In this document: one piece after another, positions 51,385 through 60,114 of the stretch | Layout: each line of letters starts with the position of its first letter | Position numbering within the stretch: position 1 is the stretch's first letter | Assembly (NCBI GenBank): GCA_027315005.1 | Contig: DAHUZT010000114.1 | Span: forward strand, 62,001 to 126,000 | Source of the DNA: Acidimicrobiaceae bacterium | Lineage (GTDB): Bacteria; Actinomycetota; Acidimicrobiia; Acidimicrobiales; RAAP-2 | Direction of reading: 5' to 3' | DNA: 64,000 nt | Made by a program: the position numbers and the translations under genes | Notes under the pieces: model-generated | Seen by the model: only the letters and a program-made list of their open reading frames with translations | Databases searched by the model: none | Told to the model about the DNA's origin: nothing

Positions 51385-52265
51385 ACCCGGCTCCGTCCAA
51401 CACGCTCCACGACCCCCAGGGTCACACACGTCCCTTCGGCGGCGGCACGCACCTCCACTGGGTGTTCACCGCCGGCGGCCAGATCACCTGCCGCCGACAA
51501 CAACTCGTCGATCACGTCGTCGGTGAGCGAAGGGTCGTAGTGGAAGAGGTCCACCCTCCTGGCACCGGCCGCCTGTGCCACCTTCACCGCGTAGGAGGCT
51601 GTCGAATGGCCCCAGTCTGGTCGATTGCGGAACGCCTCTTCGGTGTACTGGGCGTCGTGGATCACCAGATCGGCATCGCGACACAGCTCGACCACGTTGT
51701 CATCCACAGTGTCACCGTCGGCCGGTGCCTGGTGATCGGAGAGATAGGTCAGCACCTCGCCCTCGAACTCGATCCGATATCCGAGGGTCCGTTCGAAATG
51801 CGGAACGGAGCGGACAGTGACACACAGGCCGCCGAGTTGGAAGTCGACGGGATCGGACAGATCGTGGAACCGGACCGACCCTTTGAAGTCCACGATGCCG
51901 ACCGGGAAAAACGGAGGCTGGACGGCACTGGCCAGAACGTCGTGAAGTGAGGAGCCGTCCTGGGCAGGTCCGTAGATGTCGAGCGTACTGCCGACATCGT
52001 GCATCGGCCCGAAGAACGGAAGGCCGAGCACATGGTCGTAGTGGAGATGAGACAGCAGGACGTTTGCTCCGAGGGGGGCACCTGGCTCGGCACAACGGCC
52101 CGCCAGGTCGACCCCGAGGGCGCGCATTCCAGTACCCATGTCGAGGATCAGCGGCGGTTCCCCCACCGCTTCGACGAGTACGCAGGACGTGTTGCCCCCG
52201 TACCGTCGATGCTCGTCGGAGGAACAGGGGCACGACCCCCGGACTCCGTAGTAGGTGATCTTCAC
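51381..52265 (-). CDS. Metallo-beta-lactamase-fold hydrolase, RNase Z/PhnP-like branch
   Basis: 294 residues. It begins ITYYGVRGSCPC and YGGNTSCV, a signature of an MBL branch with GVRGS-P and GGNT-C. The metal motif is HLHYDH, with later ligands near VPHFERTLGYRI, YLSDHQAP and DLVIHDAQYTEEAF. A second His pair is in DWGHSTASYA and LFHYDPSLTD. Members cleave phosphodiester bonds (PhnP, cyclic nucleotide or tRNA-type substrates). It is the first gene of the operon with flavin reductase, rmlC and an SDR. Confidence 0.87.
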   Translation of the reverse strand: MKITYYGVRGSCPCSSDEHRRYGGNTSCVLVEAVGEPPLILDMGTGMRALGVDLAGRCAEPGAPLGANVLLSHLHYDHVLGLPFFGPMHDVGSTLDIYGPAQDGSSLHDVLASAVQPPFFPVGIVDFKGSVRFHDLSDPVDFQLGGLCVTVRSVPHFERTLGYRIEFEGEVLTYLSDHQAPADGDTVDDNVVELCRDADLVIHDAQYTEEAFRNRPDWGHSTASYAVKVAQAAGARRVDLFHYDPSLTDDVIDELLSAAGDLAAGGEHPVEVRAAAEGTCVTLGVVERVGRSRV

Positions 52266-52364
52266 CGAAGAGCAGGCTAGTCACCCGGTAGGAGATGGAC
52301 CGAATCGACGGACCTCCATGCACCGGGACGCGATGTTGGTGCAGGCGCGGAGTACCCTCCGGAC

Positions 52365-53234
52365 ATGGAGCTACACCGGGTGACCGTAAACGGGATCGAG
52401 ATCTCCTTCTTCGAAGACGGGCCGGTATCCGGACCGCTGGTGCTCTGCTTGCACGGATTCCCCGACACGGCCCATACCTGGCGCCATCTCATGGCGCGAT
52501 TGGCGAGTGCCGGGCATCACGCCGTGGCGCCGTTTCTCCGAGGGTACGCACCGTCGTCCGTGCCGGCCGACGGTGCGTACGACACCGGCACCTTGGCCGT
52601 CGATGCGTGCGCCTTGCACGAGGCGCTCGGCGGTGGGGACGACGCGGTCCTCGTCGGACACGATTGGGGCGCGCTGACTGCGTACTGCGCAGCGGCATAT
52701 CAGCCGGAACGGTGGCGGCGGGTGGTCACGGCAGCTGTCCCACCACAGAGTGCGATGGCGGAGTCGTTCTTCTCCTACGACCAGCTCCGGCGGAGCTGGT
52801 ACATCTTCCTCGTCCAGACCCCTCTGGCAGAGCATGTCGTCACCCTCGACGGACTCGCATTCATCGACCGCCTCTGGTCCGACTGGTCGCCCGGCTTCGA
52901 CGGGAGCTGGGACGTGGCTCGGGTGAAGGAGTCCCTCGGTGAACCCGAGCACCTGTCTGCCGCACTGGGCTACTACCGCGCGATGCTGGCCGGACCGCCC
53001 TCCGACCCCGGTGCCGCAGCCGCCCAGGCCGCAGGGGCCGCTGGTCATCCCCAGCCCACGCTCTACCTACACGGACGCGGTGACGGCTGCATGGGCATCG
53101 ACAGCATCGGTGGGGTCGCCGACGCTCTACCCGAGGGCTCTGAGATCGTGACCGTCGAGGGAGCAGGGCACTTCGTCCACCTCGAGAGGCCCGAAGAGAC
53201 GAACGACCGATTGCTCGCATTCATCGACGGTTAG
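52365..53234 (+). CDS. Alpha/beta hydrolase, epoxide hydrolase-like
   Basis: 289 residues. Oxyanion segment HGFPDTAHTWR, nucleophile elbow GHDWGAL with Asp as nucleophile, and catalytic His in GAGHFVHLERP. An Asp nucleophile points to epoxide hydrolase or haloalkane dehalogenase rather than esterase. A cap domain (YDQLRRSWYIFLVQTP) lies in the middle. ATG start; divergent from the metallo-hydrolase operon. Confidence 0.88.
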   Translation: MELHRVTVNGIEISFFEDGPVSGPLVLCLHGFPDTAHTWRHLMARLASAGHHAVAPFLRGYAPSSVPADGAYDTGTLAVDACALHEALGGGDDAVLVGHDWGALTAYCAAAYQPERWRRVVTAAVPPQSAMAESFFSYDQLRRSWYIFLVQTPLAEHVVTLDGLAFIDRLWSDWSPGFDGSWDVARVKESLGEPEHLSAALGYYRAMLAGPPSDPGAAAAQAAGAAGHPQPTLYLHGRGDGCMGIDSIGGVADALPEGSEIVTVEGAGHFVHLERPEETNDRLLAFIDG

Positions 53235-53283
53235 CCGCATCGTGCGATGGCGGATCGGCGGTGCCAGTGCTCCGGGGACCTGC

Positions 53284-54255
53284 TCAGAAGGGGAGGCTCA
53301 GAACGCCGTCCCCGTGCCGCACCACCAGTCCTTCGGCCACCAGCGCGGAGACGACGCGCCTGGCGCGGTCGGGATCGTCGGGCCATCCAACCACTGCGGG
53401 GGCGGCTGCATCGGTGATCTCCCCGACCCGTAGCGAGTCGATGAGCCGGCCTCGACCCTGGCGGTCGGACCCCTGGAACTTCCCCTGTGCAGACGAGGTG
53501 CCGGCCGATCCCGTCGAGGGATCGACCCCCCCGGCCTCCGACCATGCACACGCCGACCGTATGGGACAGCGATCACAGCGGGGACGACGTGCCACGCACA
53601 CCTCCGCGCCGAGATCGAGCAGAGCCTGGCCGAAGGTCCATCCCTTCCCTGGCGGAACCATGGCATCCACTATTGACTGGGCCTCACGGCGCTCGAGGGG
53701 CTTACCGGAGACAGCTCGGGACAGCACCCGTCCGGCGTTGGTGTCGACCACACCGACATCGTGGTCGAACGCGAATGCCAGCACGGCTCTGGCCGTGTAC
53801 TCGCCCACCCCCGGCAAGGCCAGAAGCGTGTCGAGCGTCGAGGGGACCTGACCCCCGTGGTGATCCACCATGGCCGTCGCAGCACCATGGAGACCGCGGG
53901 CCCTGCGGTTATAGCCGAGCCCACTCCACAGTTGCAGCACACGTCCGAGTGGTGCGGTGGCACAAGCAGCCGGAGTCGGAAACTCGCCGAGGAAGCGCCC
54001 GTAGGCGGGGACCACCCTCGCCACCTGGGTCTGTTGGGCCATCACCTCGCTAACCAAGACGCCCCAAGGCTCACGGGTCGACCGCCAAGGGAGTCCCGGA
54101 CGCCTGGATGTGGATCCTCCCGCCGTCCCCCAGGCCTCGATCGCCCGACCGATCGTGCTGGCGCGGACCGGATCGTGCGGCAGCCGAACGACCTGCGGCG
54201 AACCCGAGCCGGCCCGGTTTGGTGGACACGCCGCCGACGGGACCGGTGTTCTCAG
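53284..54255 (-). CDS. mutY: A/G-specific adenine glycosylase MutY
   Basis: It removes A mispaired with 8-oxoG. Present are catalytic Glu in SEVMAQQT, hairpin LPGVGEYTARA, catalytic Asp in VVDTNAGRV, and the 4Fe-4S ligands C-x6-C-x2-C-x5-C (CVARRPRCDRCPIRSAC). The first ATG/GTG/TTG in frame is TTG 54057, which would cut off the conserved LPWRSTREPWGVL that reads on in the same frame from 54093. The frame is open to CTG 54255, overlapping the upstream MaoC stop (CTGA). That gives 323 residues, close to mycobacterial MutY. I adopt the CTG start provisionally. The C-terminal NUDIX-like domain is reduced. Confidence 0.9.
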   Translation of the reverse strand: MRTPVPSAACPPNRAGSGSPQVVRLPHDPVRASTIGRAIEAWGTAGGSTSRRPGLPWRSTREPWGVLVSEVMAQQTQVARVVPAYGRFLGEFPTPAACATAPLGRVLQLWSGLGYNRRARGLHGAATAMVDHHGGQVPSTLDTLLALPGVGEYTARAVLAFAFDHDVGVVDTNAGRVLSRAVSGKPLERREAQSIVDAMVPPGKGWTFGQALLDLGAEVCVARRPRCDRCPIRSACAWSEAGGVDPSTGSAGTSSAQGKFQGSDRQGRGRLIDSLRVGEITDAAAPAVVGWPDDPDRARRVVSALVAEGLVVRHGDGVLSLPF

Positions 54256-54764
54256 GACCAGACGTCCCCGGTGTAGGGCCTCTGTCGCGCCGGTGCAAAA
54301 TCACGCTTCCAGACCATCACCTTCCGCCTGAAGAAGCAGATCTCATTCCCCAGCTGGTTGAAGGCCTTGGTCTCGACTGTCACCACACCACGGTCTTCGC
54401 GTGACTTCGACGCATTCTTCGAGATCACCTTGGTCTCAGCGTAGATGGTGTCTCCGTGGAACGTGGGGGCCCGGTGCACCAGTGATTCGACTTCCAAATT
54501 GGCGATGGCCGCTCCACTGACGTCGGGAACGCTCATCCCGAGGACGAGCGAGTAGACCAGGTTGCCGACCACGACGTTTCGCCCCTGGACCGTCTCGTTC
54601 TCGGCGTACCAGGCGTTGATGTGCAGCGGGTGGTGGTTCATGGTGATCATGCAGAACAGGTGGTCATCGGCCTCGGTGATCGTCTTTCCCGGCCAATGCC
54701 GGTAGATGTCCCCAGGCTCGAACTCCTCGAAATACCGGCCAAAGGGACGGTCGTACACGGTCAC
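54252..54764 (-). CDS. MaoC-type hydratase, probable mesaconyl-CoA hydratase
   Basis: 170 residues, one hotdog domain. The segments FEPGDIYRHWPGKTITEADDHLF and MNHHPLHINAWYAE (read separately), VVGNLVYSLVLGMSVPDVSG and PTFHGDTIYAETKV closely resemble the MaoC protein encoded with ccr, a B12 mutase and a CitE-like lyase in Streptomyces ethylmalonyl-CoA clusters (from memory). It would hydrate mesaconyl-C1-CoA to beta-methylmalyl-CoA. Two other enzymes of the same route lie within 5 kb. ATG start. Confidence 0.88.
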   Translation of the reverse strand: MTVYDRPFGRYFEEFEPGDIYRHWPGKTITEADDHLFCMITMNHHPLHINAWYAENETVQGRNVVVGNLVYSLVLGMSVPDVSGAAIANLEVESLVHRAPTFHGDTIYAETKVISKNASKSREDRGVVTVETKAFNQLGNEICFFRRKVMVWKRDFAPARQRPYTGDVWS

Positions 54765-54816
54765 GGCCCGATGCCCCCAGTCTCTCGGAGGCTGTGCGCC
54801 CCCCGTTGGCGACGCT

Positions 54817-55248
54817 TCACTCGCGGACCAGTGACGGACGTGTGGTGAACCCGAGGACCCAGTCCGGTTGCGACTCGCCGTCGATGGCCATCCGCCACAG
54901 AAAGCGGGTACCCGGGGTCAGGGGGAGAGGACCCAGACTGACTGCCAGCGCGACGTCGATGGGAGAACCCTCGGGGATGCCCGGGGGCCTCCCGACCGTG
55001 AACTCCCCCCGCACCTCGACGGGATGCTGGCCTTCGGGCGTGTCTACCAGCACCGGACCCCCGTCGGCGTCCTCGAGGAAGAGCTCCCAATGGTGAGGGG
55101 CCTCGGCTTCGTGCCAACCGACGTCGATCTTGAGGGCAATGGCCGATGGCACGGGGTCCGGACCGGTCATGCTCCACCCGCCTCCGAGCACGTACAACTT
55201 GCCGTCCGAGACCTGCGCCGCGTCGCACAGCATCATGGTCACTCTCAC
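54817..55248 (-). CDS. Conserved protein of unknown function (DUF6941-like)
   Basis: 143 residues. Beta-rich, starting MRVTMMLCDAAQVSDGKLYV and LGGGWSMTGP, with a central ELFLEDADGGPV and a C-terminal RFLWRMAIDGES. I recall this 'LCDAAQV-GKLYVLGGGW' start from a widespread uncharacterised actinobacterial family now numbered DUF6941. No signal peptide, no catalytic motif. It lies 52 bp upstream of the MaoC gene on the same strand. Confidence 0.78.
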   Translation of the reverse strand: MRVTMMLCDAAQVSDGKLYVLGGGWSMTGPDPVPSAIALKIDVGWHEAEAPHHWELFLEDADGGPVLVDTPEGQHPVEVRGEFTVGRPPGIPEGSPIDVALAVSLGPLPLTPGTRFLWRMAIDGESQPDWVLGFTTRPSLVRE

Positions 55249-55332
55249 GGGGACCGAGACTACTGCCCCGCGAACACCGGCCCGGAAGCGGACGACCCCG
55301 GAGCCGAGGCGACCTCCCGATAGCCTGACCGT

Positions 55333-55980
55333 ATGCCGTTACGAGGGCTCAGGGACGACGTATACCGGCGCCCCCTTGCCACTGCGCTCGACCGTCTCGG
55401 TCTCGGTCCCGGATGGATCTGTGCTGACATCGGTGCAGGTGGAGGCGACGTATCCGTGGCACTGGCCGAGATAACCGGACGCACGGGAAGGGTCTATGCC
55501 ATAGACAGCGATCCCTTGGCACGCGACGAAGTCGCCGCCGTGGCCGCCGCTCACAGCCAGGTCCTGGCCATAACCCAGGCCGCCGAGGACCTCCGGCTCC
55601 CCGAGGCGGTCGACCTCGCCTTCTGCCGCTTTCTGCTGCTGCACGTGGTCGATCCGGCGCTCGTGCTCGCGAGGATGGCCGGTGCCGTCCGGCCAGGCGG
55701 CTGGGTGGTGGCGCAAGAACCCGTCACTTCCGCCGGACGCATCAACGGACGACCGTTTTCGATGCCGTCCGCGCGCCATCCGGATGTGGGGGCGATACTC
55801 CCCTCGCTGGCCCGTGACATCGGGCTGATCACCGCTGACGCCTGGGCGGAAGCACCGGCGTCAGCCGGCCCGGGACCGGTGGCCGACTACCTCGAGTTGG
55901 TCACGCAAGTGGACCCGGGAGACGACCCGGTCGTGCTCCCACCACTCGTCACCGTCGTCGCACAGGTGCCGTCGGGTTGA
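55333..55980 (+). CDS. Class I SAM-dependent methyltransferase
   Basis: 215 residues. The SAM motif is ICADIGAGGGDVSVAL (about 29-44), followed by VYAIDSDPLA for the ribose contact, then ITQAAEDLRLP and LAFCRFLLLHVVDP. The pattern is that of UbiE-like or small-molecule methyltransferases. ATG start; divergent from the DUF6941-like gene and ahead of the methylsuccinyl-CoA dehydrogenase. Substrate unknown. Confidence 0.86.
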   Translation: MPLRGLRDDVYRRPLATALDRLGLGPGWICADIGAGGGDVSVALAEITGRTGRVYAIDSDPLARDEVAAVAAAHSQVLAITQAAEDLRLPEAVDLAFCRFLLLHVVDPALVLARMAGAVRPGGWVVAQEPVTSAGRINGRPFSMPSARHPDVGAILPSLARDIGLITADAWAEAPASAGPGPVADYLELVTQVDPGDDPVVLPPLVTVVAQVPSG

Positions 55981-56040
55981 TCCGACGACGAGCGGCGGTT
56001 CGCACGATGGGTGCCAGGTCCGGGCCGGTACGCTGTGCTG

Positions 56041-57696
56041 GTGAACAGCAAAGACCCACATCTCCCCGACCTCGCCGCCGCAGCCGGCGCGGTCACCGTC
56101 GCCCAATCGGTCGTCGCCGCCGGCATCGAGGCCCTGGCCTCCGCTGGTGGGCCCGATGCGGCCCAGGTACTCGCCTATGATCTGGCCCACGCCGCAGCCG
56201 GCATCCGTACTGCCGAGGCCGCTCTCTCCTACGGTGCGCTCGGCGACATCGAGGCCCGGATCGCGTGCGCATTTGCCGCCGATGCGGTCGCCGACCTGGC
56301 CGCCCGTACAGTGGGTCGGAGCGCCGAATGGAACGTCGCCTCCGACTGGATGGCGCCGGCCGACGCCTTCATGGCGACCTACCGAGCTGCAGGGTTCCTG
56401 GCGTCACTCGCCGATCTCCCCGGAGAACGCCACCTGGACCCGGACTACGAGTTGGTGCGGGAGACCTTCCACCGCTTCGCCGCAGAACAGATCCGGCCGC
56501 GTGCCGAGCACATCCATCGGGCCAACACCGACATCCCCGAGGAGATCATCTCGGGGATGGCCGAGATGGGTGGTTTCGGGATGTCGGTGCCGGAGCAGTA
56601 CGGCGGTTTCGCAACCGGTGGCGAGGGCGACTATCTCGGGATGGTGGTAGCGACCGAAGAGCTGTCGTGGGGTTCGCTCGGGGCGGGTGGCTCGCTCATC
56701 ACCCGTCCGGAGATCCTGACCCGGGCGATCGTTCACGGCGGGACCGAGGAGCAGAAGCAGCACTGGCTTCCGAGGCTGGCGTCGGCCGAGGTCATGGGGG
56801 CGGTGGCGGTCACCGAACCGGACTTCGGATCGGATGTGGCCGCAGTGGTGACCAGCGCGACCCCGACCTCGGGAGGTTGGCTGGTCAATGGGGTCAAGAC
56901 ATGGTGCACCTTCGCCGCCCGGGCCGACGTGCTGTTGTTGCTGGCCCGCACCGATCCCGACCGCACGAAGGCTCACCGGGGCCTGTCACTGTTCCTCGTC
57001 GAGAAGCCCCAGGCGGACGGGCACGGATTCGTCTTCGACCAGCAACCAGGTGCCGGTGGCCTCCCGGCCGGACCGGCCGGGAGGATCGAAGGTCGTGCCA
57101 TCGACACCCTCGGATACCGCGGTATGCACTCCTACGAGGTGGCCTTCGAGAACTGGTTCGTGCCCTCGGCCAACCTGATCGGCGGAGAGGCCGGGCTCGG
57201 ACAGGGCTTCTACCTCCAGATGCAGGGCTTCGAAAACGGCCGGCTGCAGACCGCGGCCCGGGCGGTCGGTGTCATGCAGGCGGCCTACGAGGCCGCGCTC
57301 GACTACGCGCGCAACCGGGTGGTCTTCGGTTCGCCGATCGTCGGGTACCAGCTGACCCGGACCAAGCTGGCTCGGATGGCGGTGCTCATCCAGGCCTCAA
57401 GGCAGTTCACCTACGAGGTGGCCCGCCTGATGGGCAAGGGGTCCGGAGCGCTCGAGGCCTCGATGATCAAGGCCTACGTGTGCCGGGCGGCCGAGTGGGT
57501 CACGAGAGAAGCGCTCCAGATCCACGGGGGTATGGGCTATGCCGAGGAGTTCCCGGTCAGTCGCTACTTCGTCGACGCACGGGTGCTCTCGATCTTCGAG
57601 GGCGCCGACGAGACACTGGCCCTGAAAGTGATCGCCCGCCGCCTCGTGGCCGACGCGTCTGCCACGAGGGGCGGCCGAGCATCGCGGCTACGGTGA
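56041..57696 (+). CDS. mcd: Probable (2S)-methylsuccinyl-CoA dehydrogenase
   Basis: 551 residues from GTG 56041. An acyl-CoA dehydrogenase with an N-terminal helical extension of about 130 residues (EALASAGGPDAAQVLAYDLAH, then TAEAALSYGALGD), as in Mcd of the ethylmalonyl-CoA pathway (about 550 residues). The core has AVTEPDFGSDVA, DTLGYRGMHSYEVAFENW, MQGFENGRLQTAARAVGVMQ and ALQIHGGMGYAEEFPVSRYF. It would oxidise methylsuccinyl-CoA to mesaconyl-CoA with FAD and ETF. The MaoC hydratase and CitE-like lyase nearby catalyse the next two steps. Confidence 0.87.
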   Translation: MNSKDPHLPDLAAAAGAVTVAQSVVAAGIEALASAGGPDAAQVLAYDLAHAAAGIRTAEAALSYGALGDIEARIACAFAADAVADLAARTVGRSAEWNVASDWMAPADAFMATYRAAGFLASLADLPGERHLDPDYELVRETFHRFAAEQIRPRAEHIHRANTDIPEEIISGMAEMGGFGMSVPEQYGGFATGGEGDYLGMVVATEELSWGSLGAGGSLITRPEILTRAIVHGGTEEQKQHWLPRLASAEVMGAVAVTEPDFGSDVAAVVTSATPTSGGWLVNGVKTWCTFAARADVLLLLARTDPDRTKAHRGLSLFLVEKPQADGHGFVFDQQPGAGGLPAGPAGRIEGRAIDTLGYRGMHSYEVAFENWFVPSANLIGGEAGLGQGFYLQMQGFENGRLQTAARAVGVMQAAYEAALDYARNRVVFGSPIVGYQLTRTKLARMAVLIQASRQFTYEVARLMGKGSGALEASMIKAYVCRAAEWVTREALQIHGGMGYAEEFPVSRYFVDARVLSIFEGADETLALKVIARRLVADASATRGGRASRLR

Positions 57697-57700
57697 GCCG

Positions 57701-58441
57701 GTGGAGTACTCCGACCTGATCGACGCTGCGGAGGGCGAGACCGACACCCTGATGCTCGCCATCGAGTCCGGGGAGCTCGACGACGTGGTACCGACCTGCT
57801 CCGAGTGGGAGATCGCCGATCTGGCCCGGCACGTGGGTGACTTCTGCGGATTCTGGACCCACGTGCTCTGCGAGGGAACCGGCCGCCCGAAGCCCGAGTT
57901 GGGCGATCCTCCCGAAGACGACCGGCTCCCTGGGTGGACAGCTCAGTGCGCTGGGCATCTGTTCGCCGAACTCCGGGCCACCCCGGCCGAATGCGAAGTC
58001 TGGACCTTCTTCGATGCCGATCAACATGCCCGATTCGTGGCTCGACGCGGCGCACACGAGCTCGCCGTTCACCGCACCGATGCCCAGTGGGCGCACGGCG
58101 CGGTCGATCCCATCGGTGCAGAGCTCGCCGCTGACGGGATAGACGAAGTCCTAGACGTGCTGGTGAACGCTCGCGGTGACCGCAGTCCGGGCACAGGAAG
58201 GGTGATGACGCTTCGCTCGTCCGATCTCGGGTCGCAGTGGTTCATCACCCTCGATCGGGACCACGTCGCTGTGGAACGACGATCAGAGGACGACACTCCG
58301 CTCGAGGGAAGCAACCTGGTCGTGACGGGTACTGCGTCCGACCTCGAGCTCACCCTCTACCATCGGCCGACCTTGAGCCCGGTCGATGTGCACGGTGACT
58401 ACACCGTCCTCGAGGAGTGGCATCGCAGGTTCACCTTCTGA
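57701..58441 (+). CDS. Maleylpyruvate isomerase-like, mycothiol-type fold protein
   Basis: 246 residues. The N-terminal DinB/MDMPI fold carries CSEWEIADLARHVGDF (metal-site His), a central H of GAHELAVHRTDA and the C-terminal MDMPI-C-type domain ending EEWHRRFTF. The family (actinobacterial TIGR03083 group) often uses mycothiol as a cofactor. Function unknown here. GTG start, five bases after the Mcd stop, so it is probably cotranscribed with it. Confidence 0.85.
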   Translation: MEYSDLIDAAEGETDTLMLAIESGELDDVVPTCSEWEIADLARHVGDFCGFWTHVLCEGTGRPKPELGDPPEDDRLPGWTAQCAGHLFAELRATPAECEVWTFFDADQHARFVARRGAHELAVHRTDAQWAHGAVDPIGAELAADGIDEVLDVLVNARGDRSPGTGRVMTLRSSDLGSQWFITLDRDHVAVERRSEDDTPLEGSNLVVTGTASDLELTLYHRPTLSPVDVHGDYTVLEEWHRRFTF

Positions 58442-58450
58442 CTGCGTCGA

Positions 58451-59401
58451 TCACCCGGCCCCGGTCTCTGCCGAGTGGCTGAGACCCGCCCGTTCTCCCC
58501 GGACGACGAACTTGGTGGCCATCTTGCGTGACGCCTCGTCGATCATCTCGTCACCGAACATGACCGCGCCGGTCCGATCGTCCTCGGTGGCCTTCCGGTA
58601 CGCCCGGAGGATGTTCCACGCCCGGTCGAACTGCTCCTGGGTGGGCGAGAAGACTTCGTTCAACACTCCAACCTGGTCGGGGGTGAGGGCCCACTTCCCG
58701 TCATACCCGAGGACGCGGGTGCGCTGAGAGAATTCGCGCAGTGCGTCGAGCTCACGGATCTTGAGGACCGGCCCGTCGATGACCTGTAGCCCGTTGGCCC
58801 GGCCCGCCATCAGGATCTTCGAGAAGACGTAGTTGAAATGGTCACCCGGGTACTCCGGAATCGCCACGCCTCCGGTGAGAACGGGCATCTCCATGGATGC
58901 GGCAAAGTCGGCCGGGCCGAAGATGATGGTCTCGAGACGCGGGGACGCCGCGCAGATCTCCTCGACGTTGATCAGCCCGCGGGTGGTCTCGATCTGGGCC
59001 TCGATGCCGACATGGCCGACACTGAGCCCGCACCGTTGCTCGACCTGGCTGAGTAGGAGGTCCAGTGCGACCACCTCGGAGGCCGTCTGCACCTTTGGCA
59101 GCATCAACTCGTCGAGACGCTCGCCGGCGTTGGACACCACCTCGATCACATCCTCGTAGGTCCACTGGGTATCCCATGCGTTGACACGCACGCAGAGCAC
59201 CCGGTCATCCCATGGGAGGTTCTTGATGGCGTCGGCAACCTTCGAGCGCGCCGACTCCTTCTCGAGTGGGGCCACCGAGTCCTCCAGATCGAGGAAGCTC
59301 ATGTCAGCGGGTACGGTCGGGGCCTTGGCCAGAAAGCGCTCGTTCGATCCGGGAGACGACATGCACGAGCGGCGTGGCAGGTTTCGGGAACGTTCGGACA
59401 T
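58451..59401 (-). CDS. mcl: HpcH/HpaI (CitE-like) lyase, probable malyl-CoA/beta-methylmalyl-CoA lyase
   Basis: 316 residues from ATG 59401. The TIM-barrel segments are SSPGSNERFLAKA, FLDLEDSVAPLEKESAR, RVNAWDTQWTYEDV, LMLPKVQTASEV, GIEAQIETTRGLINV, IIFGPADFAASM and YDGKWALTPDQV. MFGDEMIDEASRKMA closes the protein. These match the CitE-like lyase of Streptomyces ethylmalonyl-CoA clusters (from memory). It would split beta-methylmalyl-CoA to glyoxylate and propionyl-CoA. The frame stays open to 59686, but upstream is AT-rich and not similar. Confidence 0.9.
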   Translation of the reverse strand: MSERSRNLPRRSCMSSPGSNERFLAKAPTVPADMSFLDLEDSVAPLEKESARSKVADAIKNLPWDDRVLCVRVNAWDTQWTYEDVIEVVSNAGERLDELMLPKVQTASEVVALDLLLSQVEQRCGLSVGHVGIEAQIETTRGLINVEEICAASPRLETIIFGPADFAASMEMPVLTGGVAIPEYPGDHFNYVFSKILMAGRANGLQVIDGPVLKIRELDALREFSQRTRVLGYDGKWALTPDQVGVLNEVFSPTQEQFDRAWNILRAYRKATEDDRTGAVMFGDEMIDEASRKMATKFVVRGERAGLSHSAETGAG

Positions 59402-60114
59402 GACCACATGGTACGACGAGAAGACATTCACCCCAAACGGCACATCGGAATTGAGCGGGGTGTAGTCAAACGGCAGGGATCCGCCAGCGCGAAACGGGGG
59501 CGCACCAGTCTGAGGTTGTTCAACTACCGCAGATGGAGGACCCCCGTGGTGACCGACGTCATCTCTGTTCGAAAGCGCGGCAATCACATCGAGCACAATC
59601 AATATCTCAACAGAGTCAAGCTCCAAATTCTCTACAAGTTTGTCTTCGGGCCAGCTACCGTGGAATCGGCACTCCAGAAGCAGCACCCTGTCTCGTCATC
59701 CCGTGGTGCCTGTCAGTAAACGGTGTGCAACCCGATCGGATAGATCGACGGTCGATCTGTTGGATCTCCGAGGCAGAGCGCAGCGGGGATCGCATCAGGC
59801 GCAAAGAGGGCCACAGTCTGGTGCGGGGGTAGACCCGAAACCCTATGGCCGGTGACGGTCGAGCACAGAGGATGTGCGGCTCGAGAAACGTGAACGCTGC
59901 ACTTGTCTTCTGACCCGGACCCAGGCGGGCTCAAGCGAAAATCGCAGTCAAGTGGAATCCGGTGCGATCTCCGGCGATATTTGGAACTGATTCGGCTTCG
60001 TAGGTCAAACATCGTTCAGGGCGCGTCCCAGCCGACGGCGAGGTAGCTGCTCATCATCGACAACTGTTCAAACTCCCAGTTCAGGGCCTTGTCACCTCTC
60101 CGCGCGGCCTCTTC
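59402..60114. other. Gene-free, AT-richer stretch
   Basis: No frame here resembles a protein I know, and none has convincing codon use. The line starting at 59581 is about 38% GC, far below the rest of the window. It lies between the lyase and the metallopeptidase genes, both pointing left. It may hold the lyase promoter and the remains of foreign DNA. I see no clear hairpin or tRNA. Confidence 0.6.
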
